Assembly: GCF_001884135.1 (NCBI RefSeq)
Contig: NZ_MAOC01000020.1
Coordinates: 62,001 to 126,000, forward strand
DNA length: 64,000 nt
Direction of reading: 5' to 3'
DNA from: Bacillus nitratireducens
GTDB taxonomy: Bacteria; Bacillota; Bacilli; Bacillales; Bacillaceae_G
The notes under the pieces were generated by a model that was not told the origin of the DNA, searched no databases, and saw nothing but the letters and a program-made list of their open reading frames with translations. Made by a program: the position numbers and the translations under genes. Below, piece after piece: positions 9,125 through 16,538 of this stretch (the stretch's first letter is position 1; each line of letters opens with the position of its first letter).

Positions 9125-9166
9125 AGAGGTGAAGAATAAGGCATCTGCCTTATTCAAACGAGTATG
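9125..9166 (+). promoter_or_regulatory. flgG leader: hairpin between Shine-Dalgarno and start codon
   Basis: SD AGAGGTGA (9125-9132) lies 31 bases before the flgG ATG (9164), too far for normal initiation. Between them is a perfect inverted repeat, GAATAAGGCA (9134-9143) and TGCCTTATTC (9146-9155). Folding it leaves nine unpaired bases between SD and ATG, an optimal distance. There is no T-run, so it is not a standard terminator. In-frame upstream codons back to the TAA at 9137 offer no ATG, GTG or TTG. Confidence 0.7.
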
Positions 9167-9967
9167 AACGGTCTTTATATAGGTTCTATGGGTATGATGA
9201 ATTACATGCAGCGCATTAATGTTCATTCGAATAACGTTGCAAATGCTCAAACGACAGGATTTAAAGCAGAAAATATGACTTCTAAAGTATTTGATGTGCA
9301 AGACACATATCGCCGCGGAGATGGATCGACGACAAATATCGGTTCGGTCGATTATGCTGTAGTACCAGCCGCAACGCATGTGAACTTAGTACAAGGAAAT
9401 ATACAAATGACAAATAGTGCTACAGATTTCTTTTTAGATGACGGTACAGCCGGTACAACATCATTTTTCGTTACATCTAAAAACGATGAAACGTTTTTAA
9501 CGAGAGATGGTAGTTTTACAATAAATAGTGATCGTTATTTACAAACATCTTCAGGTGCTTATGTTATGGATGTAAATAATGAACGTATTCGTATTCCTGA
9601 AAATGTTGATTTCTTCGTATCTAATAATGGAGAAATCTATAGAGAAGTTAACGATGGAACTTTGCAAAAACCAGATATTAAGAGAATGGTAATTGCACAG
9701 TTGCAAACAAAAACAGTAGATGCAGAAGCGAATGCACGTCTAATGCAAAGAGAGAACAAAAGCTTTACACTAGCAGAAGGAAACATTGCTGATTTACCGA
9801 ACGGAACAGGGGCAGTAAAAAATCATATGCTAGAAAATTCAAATGTAGATATGACGAAAGAGATGGCAGATCTTATGACGAGTCAAAAGATGATTCAAGC
9901 ATCGCAGCGTGTCATGACTTCGTTTGATAAAATTTATGAAAAAGAAGCAAATGAAATATTGAAATAG
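9164..9967 (+). CDS. flgG: Flagellar basal-body rod protein FlgG
   Basis: 267 residues with the flagellar rod/hook N-terminal motif (NNVANAQTTGFKAENM, residues about 24-40), the FlgE/F/G-like central domain (FLTRDGSFTINSDRYLQTSSG) and the C-terminal rod helix (MTKEMADLMTSQKMIQASQR). It builds the distal rod. The N terminus MNGLYIGSMGMM fits the family start. FlhO/FlhP-like paralogues are an alternative name. It is the last gene of the cluster, followed by a terminator. Confidence 0.88.
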   Translation: MNGLYIGSMGMMNYMQRINVHSNNVANAQTTGFKAENMTSKVFDVQDTYRRGDGSTTNIGSVDYAVVPAATHVNLVQGNIQMTNSATDFFLDDGTAGTTSFFVTSKNDETFLTRDGSFTINSDRYLQTSSGAYVMDVNNERIRIPENVDFFVSNNGEIYREVNDGTLQKPDIKRMVIAQLQTKTVDAEANARLMQRENKSFTLAEGNIADLPNGTGAVKNHMLENSNVDMTKEMADLMTSQKMIQASQRVMTSFDKIYEKEANEILK

Positions 9968-9969
9968 GA

Positions 9970-9996
9970 GACTTCCGTTAGCGGAAGTCCTTTTTT
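9970..9996 (+). terminator. Terminator of the flagellar operon
   Basis: Stem GACTTCCG / CGGAAGTC with a TTAG loop, followed by CTTTTTT, three bases after the flgG stop. Confidence 0.9.
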
Positions 9997-10028
9997 ATTA
10001 TTGCTTTTATTACAGTTACACCATAAAA

Positions 10029-10048
10029 TGATAATGATTATCAATATC
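10029..10048 (+). promoter_or_regulatory. Fur box (perfect 7-1-7)
   Basis: TGATAATGATTATCA at 10029-10043 matches all 14 fixed positions of the Bacillus Fur box TGATAATNATTATCA, and the 19-bp form at 10030-10048 matches 17 of 19 positions of the classical consensus. It lies about 100 bases upstream of the monooxygenase gene at 10144 and after the flgG terminator, so it should act on that gene only. Promoter elements could not be placed with confidence. Confidence 0.88.
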
Positions 10049-10143
10049 AATATCATTTTATCTATTTTCATAAGATTGGAATTTCATAATGACAGCAACA
10101 TTTGTTTAACAAAGTGAATTAAAAACAAGGGGATGGTGTGTAT

Positions 10144-11442
10144 ATGTCTACAAAAAAACAACTTTGCATTGGATTATGTTTAATTTCTAGAAAGAAAGAG
10201 CAAGAGGGTGAGTTTAATTCGGGAATTGATGAACAAGTAGAGTTAGCGAAACAAGCAGAAAAATCGAAGTTAGATTTTGTTTTTAAAGCCGATTATTTAG
10301 TGGCGCATCCAGATTTAATTGCTCGTAATAAGGGGAATGTAATTTTAGATCCGACATTATTGTTTACTGCTATTGCTTATGCAACAGAAAAAATTGGAGT
10401 GGTTACGACAGCTTCAACATCATTTTATCCACCATACATACTAGCGAGGCAACTACAATCTTTAAATTGGATTAGCAATGGCCGAGTAGGATGGAACATT
10501 GTCACATCCATTGACGGTGCAGAAAATTTTGGTGAGGCAGGGATGCCACCATCTGAGGAACGATACGCGAAAGCTGCAGAATGTACAGAGTTAGTAAGAA
10601 AACTTTGGAGGAGTCATCCTTATGAGGTTTTGAAAGAAGGTAACACAGATGTAATTAGAGAGATGGTAAAGCCTATTGAACATCGTGGTGAGTATTTTGA
10701 GGTGAAAGGCCCACTTAATGTCCCGCAGCACATTTCTAGAGAAATGCCATTATTTCAAGCTGGTGCATCAGAGCCTGGTCGGAATTTCGCTGCTTCTGTT
10801 GCGGATGCGATTTTCGCCGCAATGCCAGATGTAGAGTCAGGAATTGAACTTCGCCGAGATTTAAGAAGAAGGGCAGTGCAACATGGCCGGCAGTCAGATG
10901 ATATACGTGTATTGCCTGGTTTATATTTCTTTATTGGCGATACATATGAAGAAGCTTTAGAAATGCACAGGCAAGCTCATCAACATCTCACAAAAGAGAA
11001 GAGATATGCTTTACTTGAAATGGTTCTCGGACTAGACGTTAGAGGGATTCCGTTAGAAAGTAAGGTAACAGAAGATATGCTACCAAGCAGGGAGCAAACT
11101 GTGCGTAGTAAAACACATGCCGAATTATTACGGAATTACATCATGAAAAATGAGCCAACTGTTGAACAAATACTGGAGCGACCAGAAGTTGTTGGCTCTG
11201 CTCATTGGGTAGCGGTTGGCACATCACAAGACGTTTGTAAGCAAATTATGGATAGGTTTGAAGCCGGAGCATTAGATGGATTTATTGCAATTCCAGGGGG
11301 ACCTCCAAAATCATTGGATTTATTCTTTAGTGAAGTCATTCCGTTATTCGTGAGAGCAGGTGTGTTTAGGAAAGAGTATACAGGTTCAACCTTACGTGAG
11401 CATCTGGAGGGGAACATATCAAATACTTTGCAGTTCAAATAA
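10144..11442 (+). CDS. NtaA/SnaA/DszA-family FMN-dependent monooxygenase
   Basis: 432 residues of the bacterial luciferase-like (LLM) flavin oxidoreductase family. Typical stretches are the GRVGWNIVTS segment, NFGEAGMP, the PLFQAGASEPGRNFAA region and SVADAIFA. NtaA-type members use FMNH2 from a partner reductase to oxidise chelators, sulfonates or thioethers. A GTG at 10138 is in frame, but SD AGGGGATG favours the ATG at 10144. The perfect Fur box upstream suggests iron-starvation control, so an iron chelate or sulfur compound is a likely substrate; this is inference. No reductase gene is adjacent. Confidence 0.85.
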   Translation: MSTKKQLCIGLCLISRKKEQEGEFNSGIDEQVELAKQAEKSKLDFVFKADYLVAHPDLIARNKGNVILDPTLLFTAIAYATEKIGVVTTASTSFYPPYILARQLQSLNWISNGRVGWNIVTSIDGAENFGEAGMPPSEERYAKAAECTELVRKLWRSHPYEVLKEGNTDVIREMVKPIEHRGEYFEVKGPLNVPQHISREMPLFQAGASEPGRNFAASVADAIFAAMPDVESGIELRRDLRRRAVQHGRQSDDIRVLPGLYFFIGDTYEEALEMHRQAHQHLTKEKRYALLEMVLGLDVRGIPLESKVTEDMLPSREQTVRSKTHAELLRNYIMKNEPTVEQILERPEVVGSAHWVAVGTSQDVCKQIMDRFEAGALDGFIAIPGGPPKSLDLFFSEVIPLFVRAGVFRKEYTGSTLREHLEGNISNTLQFK

Positions 11443-11458
11443 GTGGAATAGTATGTAC

Positions 11459-11490
11459 AAAAAGCCTTTTACAAGAAGGCTTTTTATTTT
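11459..11490 (+). terminator. Terminator after the monooxygenase
   Basis: Stem AAAAAGCCTT / AAGGCTTTTT with a seven-base loop and trailing T-rich tract. Confidence 0.85.
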
Positions 11491-11620
11491 GTTTCAAAAT
11501 TTCAGAATTATCAATTGACTTTATAGATCTTCTTTTTTATATTGGTAGGTATAATAATAACTACTAATATAAAATGTATCGTTTTGAAATGAGAGTTATT
11601 TAGATTGTGAGGGATTACCG

Positions 11621-12457
11621 ATGGATGAAATTATAAAAGAATTACAAAAGTTAGGTTTTTCTCAATATGAATGTAAAGCGTATATTGGTTTATTAAAACA
11701 TTCCCCAGTAACAGGTTATGAAGTTAGTAAACAAACAGGAGTACCCCGTTCGATGATTTATGAAGTACTTGGCAAGTTGATGGATAAAGGTGCAGTACAT
11801 TTAGTCCCTTCTGAACCAGTGAAATATGTACCAGTACCAGCTACTGAATTAATGGATCGAATGCGAAAATCCTTTGAAAAATCCTTTGAATTTTTAGATC
11901 GAAAATTAAATTGTTTAGAGCAGGAGCGACAAATTGATGTAATTTCGCATATTCGCTCGAATGATCGTGTTTTAAAAGAAATATGCAATATAATTAATAG
12001 AGCAAAGGAAGAGTTATGGATTTCTGTATGGGAAGATCAAGTGCATGAGATTGAACCGCTTATTCATACAAAGGAAGCGGAAGGAGTACATATATTTTCA
12101 ATCTTATTTGGTGCCCCAGAAACAAAAATAGGAGCGACATTTCATCATAATTATATGACGCCTCACGTTGTTGAAAAGAGAATGGGCGGTCATTTAACTG
12201 TTATCGCACGTGATGGGGAAGAAGTGTTAATTGCTAACTTCTCAAATGATAGCACTTCATGGGCCGTTACAACGTACGATCCAGCTTTAGTTCTCGTTGC
12301 TACGGAATATGTGCGGCACGACATTATGGTGGAAGAGATTACAAAGGAATTTGGAGCTGATAAGTTAGATACGTTATGGCGTGAGAATATAGATTTAGTT
12401 CATGTCGTAACAGGAAAACGGACTATGGAAGGAATGGAGGATGATACGAATGAGTAA
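11621..12457 (+). CDS. TrmB-family transcriptional regulator
   Basis: 278 residues. The first ~75 are a TrmB-type winged helix (YECKAYIGLLKHSPVTGYEV, then SKQTGVPRSMIYEVLGKL), a short coiled coil follows (about 78-105, with a tandem KSFEKSFE repeat), and the rest is a PLD-like sensor domain (about 110-265). SD GAGGGA precedes the ATG. Its stop overlaps the azlC start by eight bases, so it is co-expressed with the AzlCD exporter and is the likely regulator of it. Confidence 0.82.
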   Translation: MDEIIKELQKLGFSQYECKAYIGLLKHSPVTGYEVSKQTGVPRSMIYEVLGKLMDKGAVHLVPSEPVKYVPVPATELMDRMRKSFEKSFEFLDRKLNCLEQERQIDVISHIRSNDRVLKEICNIINRAKEELWISVWEDQVHEIEPLIHTKEAEGVHIFSILFGAPETKIGATFHHNYMTPHVVEKRMGGHLTVIARDGEEVLIANFSNDSTSWAVTTYDPALVLVATEYVRHDIMVEEITKEFGADKLDTLWRENIDLVHVVTGKRTMEGMEDDTNE

Positions 12458-13175
12458 AGCTCAGGCCCATGTAGCTTTGCAGAGCGATGATACATTTCAG
12501 CAAGGAGTAAAAGATTGTTTACCAACTGTATTTGGTTATTTAAGTATCGGTATAGCAGCTGGTGTAATTGCAAAAACAGCAGGTTTCTCCATCATTGAAA
12601 TTGCGTTTATGTCCACTTTAATTTATGCAGGTTCTGCCCAATTTATATTAGCTGGTATGTATGCAGCTGGCGCTCCTGCTTCAGCAATCATTTTCACCGT
12701 CTTTTTTGTTAATTTACGCCACCTTCTAATGAGTGCTGCCCTTGCACCATACTTTACGAAACTTCCTCTATTAAAAAATGTAATTATCGGTTCTCAAATT
12801 ACAGATGAAACTTTCGGTGTTGCAGTGCAGCATGCAGCGCAAAAAGGTTATTTAGGTGAAAGGTGGATGCTAGGACTAAATGTAACAGCATATTTAAATT
12901 GGATTATCGCTACAATTATCGGAGGGCTCTTTGGTGAATGGATACCAGATCCACATACGTACGGGATGGATTATGCATTACCAGCAATGTTTATCGGATT
13001 ATTTGTTCTTCAGCTCATAAGTAGTAAACCGAAATTAGCAATTCATCTTACTGTTGCAATTGTAGCGATTATTATCGCATATGTTTCACACTTATTTATG
13101 CCAGACAGTATAGCAGTTATTATCGCAACATTACTAGCTGCGACGATTGGAGTGGTGATTGAAAAATGGAAATGA
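12450..13175 (+). CDS. azlC: AzlC family branched-chain amino acid exporter subunit
   Basis: 241 residues with several hydrophobic helices; the DCLPTVFGYLSIGIAAGVIA start and NLRHLLMSAALAPY motif are AzlC signatures. With AzlD it exports branched-chain amino acids or analogues. An ATG at 12441 is in frame but adjoins the SD GGAGG (12436-12440); the ATG at 12450 has good spacing. It overlaps the regulator upstream and azlD downstream (10 bases). Confidence 0.88.
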   Translation: MSKAQAHVALQSDDTFQQGVKDCLPTVFGYLSIGIAAGVIAKTAGFSIIEIAFMSTLIYAGSAQFILAGMYAAGAPASAIIFTVFFVNLRHLLMSAALAPYFTKLPLLKNVIIGSQITDETFGVAVQHAAQKGYLGERWMLGLNVTAYLNWIIATIIGGLFGEWIPDPHTYGMDYALPAMFIGLFVLQLISSKPKLAIHLTVAIVAIIIAYVSHLFMPDSIAVIIATLLAATIGVVIEKWK

Positions 13176-13477
13176 GATTAGACATATTATTACTTTTACT
13201 AGCAGCAGGAGCTGTCACACTCGTGCCACGTATTTTACCTCTTCTCGTATTTAGTAAACTACAAATTCCAGACTGGGGTTTGAAGTGGTTGAATTACATA
13301 CCGATCGCGATATTAGCAGCACTTTTAGCTCAAGTACTATTTATGCACGAGACGGTGCAGTGGGATTACCTTATTGCGGCAATTCCAACATTTCTTGTTG
13401 CAATATATACTCGTAGTCTATTAGGAACAGTATTAACAGGCGTCATTGTGATTATTTTGTTACGTTTCTTTTTCTAA
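13166..13477 (+). CDS. azlD: AzlD family exporter subunit
   Basis: 103 residues with about four membrane helices and the AzlD pattern TLVPRILPLLVFSKLQIPDW. It is the small partner of AzlC. The start overlaps the end of azlC, a usual arrangement for this pair. Confidence 0.87.
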   Translation: MEMRLDILLLLLAAGAVTLVPRILPLLVFSKLQIPDWGLKWLNYIPIAILAALLAQVLFMHETVQWDYLIAAIPTFLVAIYTRSLLGTVLTGVIVIILLRFFF

Positions 13478-13539
13478 AAAGGATTCCATTCATATAATAG
13501 CGAACAGTGTAATAATATGAAACATATAGGGGTGGTGTT

Positions 13540-13710
13540 ATGATACTTTTAACGATAGGAGCAATTTTATTAACGTTATTTACTTTCTTTATTATCGGCT
13601 TTATTACGTTTATGATGTTTGTTGATAAGGCGACACCTCAAATTTATTATACACCTTGTGAAACTATGACAATAAAATCTAAAGGTAAAAATAGAAGGAA
13701 GAAAAGTTGA
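13540..13710 (+). CDS. Small membrane protein, unknown function
   Basis: 56 residues: one long hydrophobic helix (about 2-28), then a short polar segment ending in a basic KGKNRRKK tail. AGGGGTGG lies just before the ATG. No family recognised. The stop lies inside the loop side of a strong terminator hairpin. It may be a separate gene 62 bases after azlD or the last gene of that operon. Confidence 0.6.
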   Translation: MILLTIGAILLTLFTFFIIGFITFMMFVDKATPQIYYTPCETMTIKSKGKNRRKKS

Positions 13711-13736
13711 TATAGGCTTTTCTTCCTTCTGTTTTA
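13693..13736 (+). terminator. Terminator after the small membrane protein gene
   Basis: Perfect 14-bp stem (13693-13706 with 13717-13730), ten-base loop, then GTTTTA. It overlaps the 3' end of the small gene. Confidence 0.8.
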
Positions 13737-13749
13737 TCTGATTTTTCTG

Positions 13750-13781
13750 TATAATTTAAGTTAGTTATTCAACTAACTTAA
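13750..13781 (+). promoter_or_regulatory. TetR-type operator at the promoter of the TetR gene
   Basis: TATAAT at 13750-13755 is followed at once by a perfect inverted repeat, TTAAGTTAGTT (13756-13766) and AACTAACTTAA (13771-13781) with a four-base centre. TTAGTT-N4-AACTAA is a typical TetR-family operator. Its place right after the -10 and 15 bases before the regulator ATG predicts autorepression. Confidence 0.82.
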
Positions 13782-13796
13782 AAGGTGGTGATATAA

Positions 13797-14381
13797 ATGG
13801 CAAAGCCGAATGTTGTGAACAAGCAGAAGTTACTAGAAGCAGCAAAAGAAATTATTACAGAGCATGGGATGGAAAAATTAACGTTAAAAGCAGTCGCAGA
13901 AAATGCTAAAGTTACACAAGGTACCGTATATTATCATTTTAAAACGAAGGATCAATTATTGCTTGAAGTGACTGAATCGTTTTGTAAAGAGTCGTGGGAA
14001 CAGATAGGAAAGGATGTACAGCTAGAAAATGCTTTACAATCTGCTAAAAGTAGATGTGTGAAAGATTCAATGTATCATCATTTGTTTTTTCAATTAGTAG
14101 CTAGTGGGCTACAAAATGATGCGATGAAAGAAAAAATTGGCGAACTGTTACATTATGAAAATCAAGAGTTAAAAGGAGCTTTAGATACAAAAATAGGGGA
14201 TGCAATCACATCACAAATTTCAACTGAAACGTGGAGTATTTTATGTAATGCATTAATTGACGGGCTGGCATTACAAGTCTTATTCAATCCATCTTTTTCT
14301 ACAGATAAAGTATATGGTGATTTGCACATGCTCATGGAAAAGTTTATAGCGCTACAAGAGGGAGGTAGTGGGAGTGCATAA
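13797..14381 (+). CDS. TetR/AcrR family transcriptional regulator
   Basis: 194 residues. The N-terminal helix-turn-helix (about 10-55) reads MEKLTLKAVAENAKVTQGTVYYHFKTKDQLLLEV, the classical TetR pattern. The C-terminal ligand domain is unassigned. SD AAAGGTGGTG precedes the ATG. The gene is preceded by its own likely operator and overlaps the next gene, a membrane protein, by eight bases; that protein is the probable regulated target. Confidence 0.88.
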   Translation: MAKPNVVNKQKLLEAAKEIITEHGMEKLTLKAVAENAKVTQGTVYYHFKTKDQLLLEVTESFCKESWEQIGKDVQLENALQSAKSRCVKDSMYHHLFFQLVASGLQNDAMKEKIGELLHYENQELKGALDTKIGDAITSQISTETWSILCNALIDGLALQVLFNPSFSTDKVYGDLHMLMEKFIALQEGGSGSA

Positions 14382-14772
14382 TAAACTGTGGCTCACTATT
14401 TTATTTTCTATTGGGATATGGTTTTTTGCCTCAGCATTTTTTATTGTTTTCGGATCTTCAGTTTTATTAGAATACACTTCAAATGAATTTTTTCTACAAA
14501 TGACGTTTCTCGAATTAGGAACAGCTATAGCTTTATACTTTGTAATGTGGCTATATCAAAAACTGGACACTTCGAAATATGCAGTTATTAAGTTAGGTAT
14601 ATGTGGCACAGTAATTGGTTTAACCTTAGATTCTTACATCTTGTATAACTCTTCTAATATATTTTCACAATTATCCTCACAGCAAATCATATCATTTACC
14701 ATTTGGATGGTTATTGCTTATGCTTTCTATTTAATAATTCCTTTAGTTATGGAACGAAAAAAATTGTTGTAA
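14374..14772 (+). CDS. Four-helix membrane protein paired with TetR regulator
   Basis: 132 residues with four hydrophobic segments (about 5-27, 36-58, 68-90, 100-125) and a basic C terminus. Start GTG 14374 has GGGAGG eight bases upstream; a GTG at 14368 is also in frame but too close to it. It overlaps the TetR gene by eight bases. No family recognised. A small efflux or stress membrane protein is possible but not shown. Confidence 0.7.
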   Translation: MHNKLWLTILFSIGIWFFASAFFIVFGSSVLLEYTSNEFFLQMTFLELGTAIALYFVMWLYQKLDTSKYAVIKLGICGTVIGLTLDSYILYNSSNIFSQLSSQQIISFTIWMVIAYAFYLIIPLVMERKKLL

Positions 14773-14800
14773 AGAGGTGTTTTCTCCTCTTTACAACAAT
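14763..14800 (-). terminator. Terminator shared by converging genes
   Basis: Perfect 15-bp stem (14763-14777 with 14786-14800), eight-base loop. The minus strand has a T-run after it (AATTTTTTT), so it mainly ends the minus-strand operon. The plus strand lacks a T-run. Confidence 0.8.
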
Positions 14801-15159
14801 TACATTCCCGAAAGAACTAACAACAATAAACCAAATAGAAAACTAATAAAGGAAAGAAAACCAATACATATTGAGAATACACGATTGTTTCTCCATTCGC
14901 GCCAGAAAACGATAAATCCTAAAATACAAAGAAAAAACCAAATGGGCAGGAATATGAACTCGCTAACTTTCTCGGGAAGTAAACCATAAAAAGTTGTTAA
15001 ATATAAGATCCAATTTGTAAAAAATAACATGCAAACGATAATAGATTGTAAGTGGGGGCGTTTGAAAAACTCCCCTTTTTTTACGGTTGTAAAAATGATA
15101 GTTAGCGCTAATATAAATGCAATGAATATGAAAAAAAGTAAGAGTAATGTAAGCGTCAT
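14800..15159 (-). CDS. Four-helix membrane protein, unknown function
   Basis: 119 residues with four hydrophobic segments; the loop after helix 1 is basic (KKGEFFKRPH). No family recognised. It is the third gene of a minus-strand operon, 11 bases after the hydrolase gene. AGGAG precedes the ATG. Confidence 0.65.
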   Translation of the reverse strand: MTLTLLLLFFIFIAFILALTIIFTTVKKGEFFKRPHLQSIIVCMLFFTNWILYLTTFYGLLPEKVSEFIFLPIWFFLCILGFIVFWREWRNNRVFSICIGFLSFISFLFGLLLLVLSGM

Positions 15160-15170
15160 TTGAATCTCCT

Positions 15171-15764
15171 TTATAAGATTGTTTTTGCAAGAAATGAATC
15201 TATTACATTGTATGCTTGCTTTGTAGAGTTCTCGCTATATTTTTCAGTGTACGGATTTAAAAATCCATGTTCGCCATGTAGTTGTTTTATTTCTAATAGC
15301 GGATTCCTTTGTTGCTGCAATGCTTTCATTAAAGAGGGTACTGAAAAACTAGCTTCTTGTTCAGGGAAAATAAGTAATGTAGCACATGTAGGTTTAATGT
15401 GAACATAGTCACGTATACGGGAACCGTAACATCCAATCATAAAATCTATTTTTGGATTGTTACTACAGAGCCAAGCGATGGTAGCCCCAACACTAAAGCC
15501 GATAAGTCCTATATGCGTGTAATCATTTGAAAGGGTAGAAATTACCTCATTAATTTGTTCTTTCCCATAATCAAATCCAATATGATTCATAAAATATTGA
15601 TATGCTTTTTCTTCATCACTATAATGAAATGAATTTTGTAGTTGTAAAAGGTTAGGACAGAATACATCTATATAAGATGTATTGAAGTGGTCAATAACAT
15701 GATGCATATGATCGTTCACACCGTATATTTCATGAATAGCAACGAGAGCCAATTTTTTCTTCAT
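15171..15764 (-). CDS. Dienelactone hydrolase-like alpha/beta hydrolase
   Basis: 197 residues. The N terminus ALVAIHEIYGVNDHMHHVID is the dienelactone hydrolase pattern; the nucleophile elbow GFSVG holds Ser where classical DLH has Cys. The likely catalytic His is in HGEHGFLNPY near residue 170. Substrate unknown. It lies three bases after the ABM-domain gene and is surely co-transcribed. The SD AGAGGT is about 12 bases from the ATG, rather far. Confidence 0.78.
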   Translation of the reverse strand: MKKKLALVAIHEIYGVNDHMHHVIDHFNTSYIDVFCPNLLQLQNSFHYSDEEKAYQYFMNHIGFDYGKEQINEVISTLSNDYTHIGLIGFSVGATIAWLCSNNPKIDFMIGCYGSRIRDYVHIKPTCATLLIFPEQEASFSVPSLMKALQQQRNPLLEIKQLHGEHGFLNPYTEKYSENSTKQAYNVIDSFLAKTIL

Positions 15765-15767
15765 AAG

Positions 15768-16103
15768 TTACAAGGTACCTCTATGAAACTTATATTCTTT
15801 CTCAACAAGGCAGATACGCAGGTGGAAGTTTTCATACCATTGTTCACGGCCCCTTTTTTTTGCTTCTTTATGTAAGGCGTTCTTTTTCCAATTTTCAATT
15901 GCTTCAAGTGAATCCCAATAAGAAATAGTAATTCCGAGTCCGGAATGATCACGTGCGCTTTCGACACCTAAAAATCCAGTTTGCTGTTTCGCAAGATGCT
16001 CCATCTTTTCGGCAACGGCATTATAGTCTGCTGTATCACTTGATAAATTAGAAGTGAATATAACTGCATAATAGGGCTTGTTTTTTTCTAAATCAGATTT
16101 CAT
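15768..16103 (-). CDS. ABM-domain (antibiotic biosynthesis monooxygenase-like) protein
   Basis: 111 residues, one ferredoxin-like ABM domain: YYAVIFTSNLS strand, QTGFLGVESARD, ISYWDSLEAIENWK and HKEAKKRGREQWY are typical. Members are small cofactor-independent oxygenases or heme-degrading proteins. The heme-binding His-Asn pattern of IsdG cannot be assigned with confidence. SD AAGGGGGA precedes the ATG. First gene of a three-gene minus-strand operon. Confidence 0.82.
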   Translation of the reverse strand: MKSDLEKNKPYYAVIFTSNLSSDTADYNAVAEKMEHLAKQQTGFLGVESARDHSGLGITISYWDSLEAIENWKKNALHKEAKKRGREQWYENFHLRICLVEKEYKFHRGTL

Positions 16104-16250
16104 TATCTTTCCCCCTTAATGTATAGTGCGAATAATTAATTCATAGTTTGTATTTTAGCAGGTTAAAAAAAGAAAAGAAGTAGAAGATTCTTATTTTTTT
16201 AGGTGTTGTAAAACAGAGGGTAGAAGGAATTTATATTAAGTAATCTAAAG

Positions 16251-16288
16251 TAAGAAAAATGCCACTTCAAAAAATTGAAGTGGCATTT
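16251..16288 (-). terminator. Terminator of sspH
   Basis: Perfect 14-bp stem (16257-16270 with 16275-16288), AAAA loop, followed on the minus strand by ATTTTTC. It starts just after the sspH stop. Confidence 0.88.
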
Positions 16289-16289
16289 C

Positions 16290-16469
16290 TTATATTTCCT
16301 CTAAGCTATTAACTGGAACCGTTAATTCGCGTCCTGGGTTTTGTACTTCATATATGCGGGCGGTTTCGTTACTTTCGTCGACGTGTTGAATCATAACAGG
16401 CATGCCTTGAAAACTTACATTAGCTTGCTCCGCTGAAACAGAAAGCTCTATTGCACGTTGAATATTCAT
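16290..16469 (-). CDS. sspH: Small acid-soluble spore protein H
   Basis: 59 residues read directly from the minus strand. N terminus MNIQRAIELS, then QANVSFQGMPVMIQHVDE and a TVPVNSLEE end match the SspH family, minor SASPs made in the forespore. SD GGGAGG lies before the ATG. The gene is monocistronic with its own terminator. Forespore sigma control is expected from the family; a clear sigma-G promoter could not be fixed by eye. Confidence 0.88.
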   Translation of the reverse strand: MNIQRAIELSVSAEQANVSFQGMPVMIQHVDESNETARIYEVQNPGRELTVPVNSLEEI

Positions 16470-16538
16470 TTATATTCCTCCCATCATTATTATTATCTTT
16501 GCTAAAAAGGAGGAATAATATACCATTTCGAGACATTC

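Noticed and set aside
14777-14989. 70-codon plus-strand frame
   Set aside because: Opposite a better minus-strand membrane protein gene and starting within a terminator hairpin.
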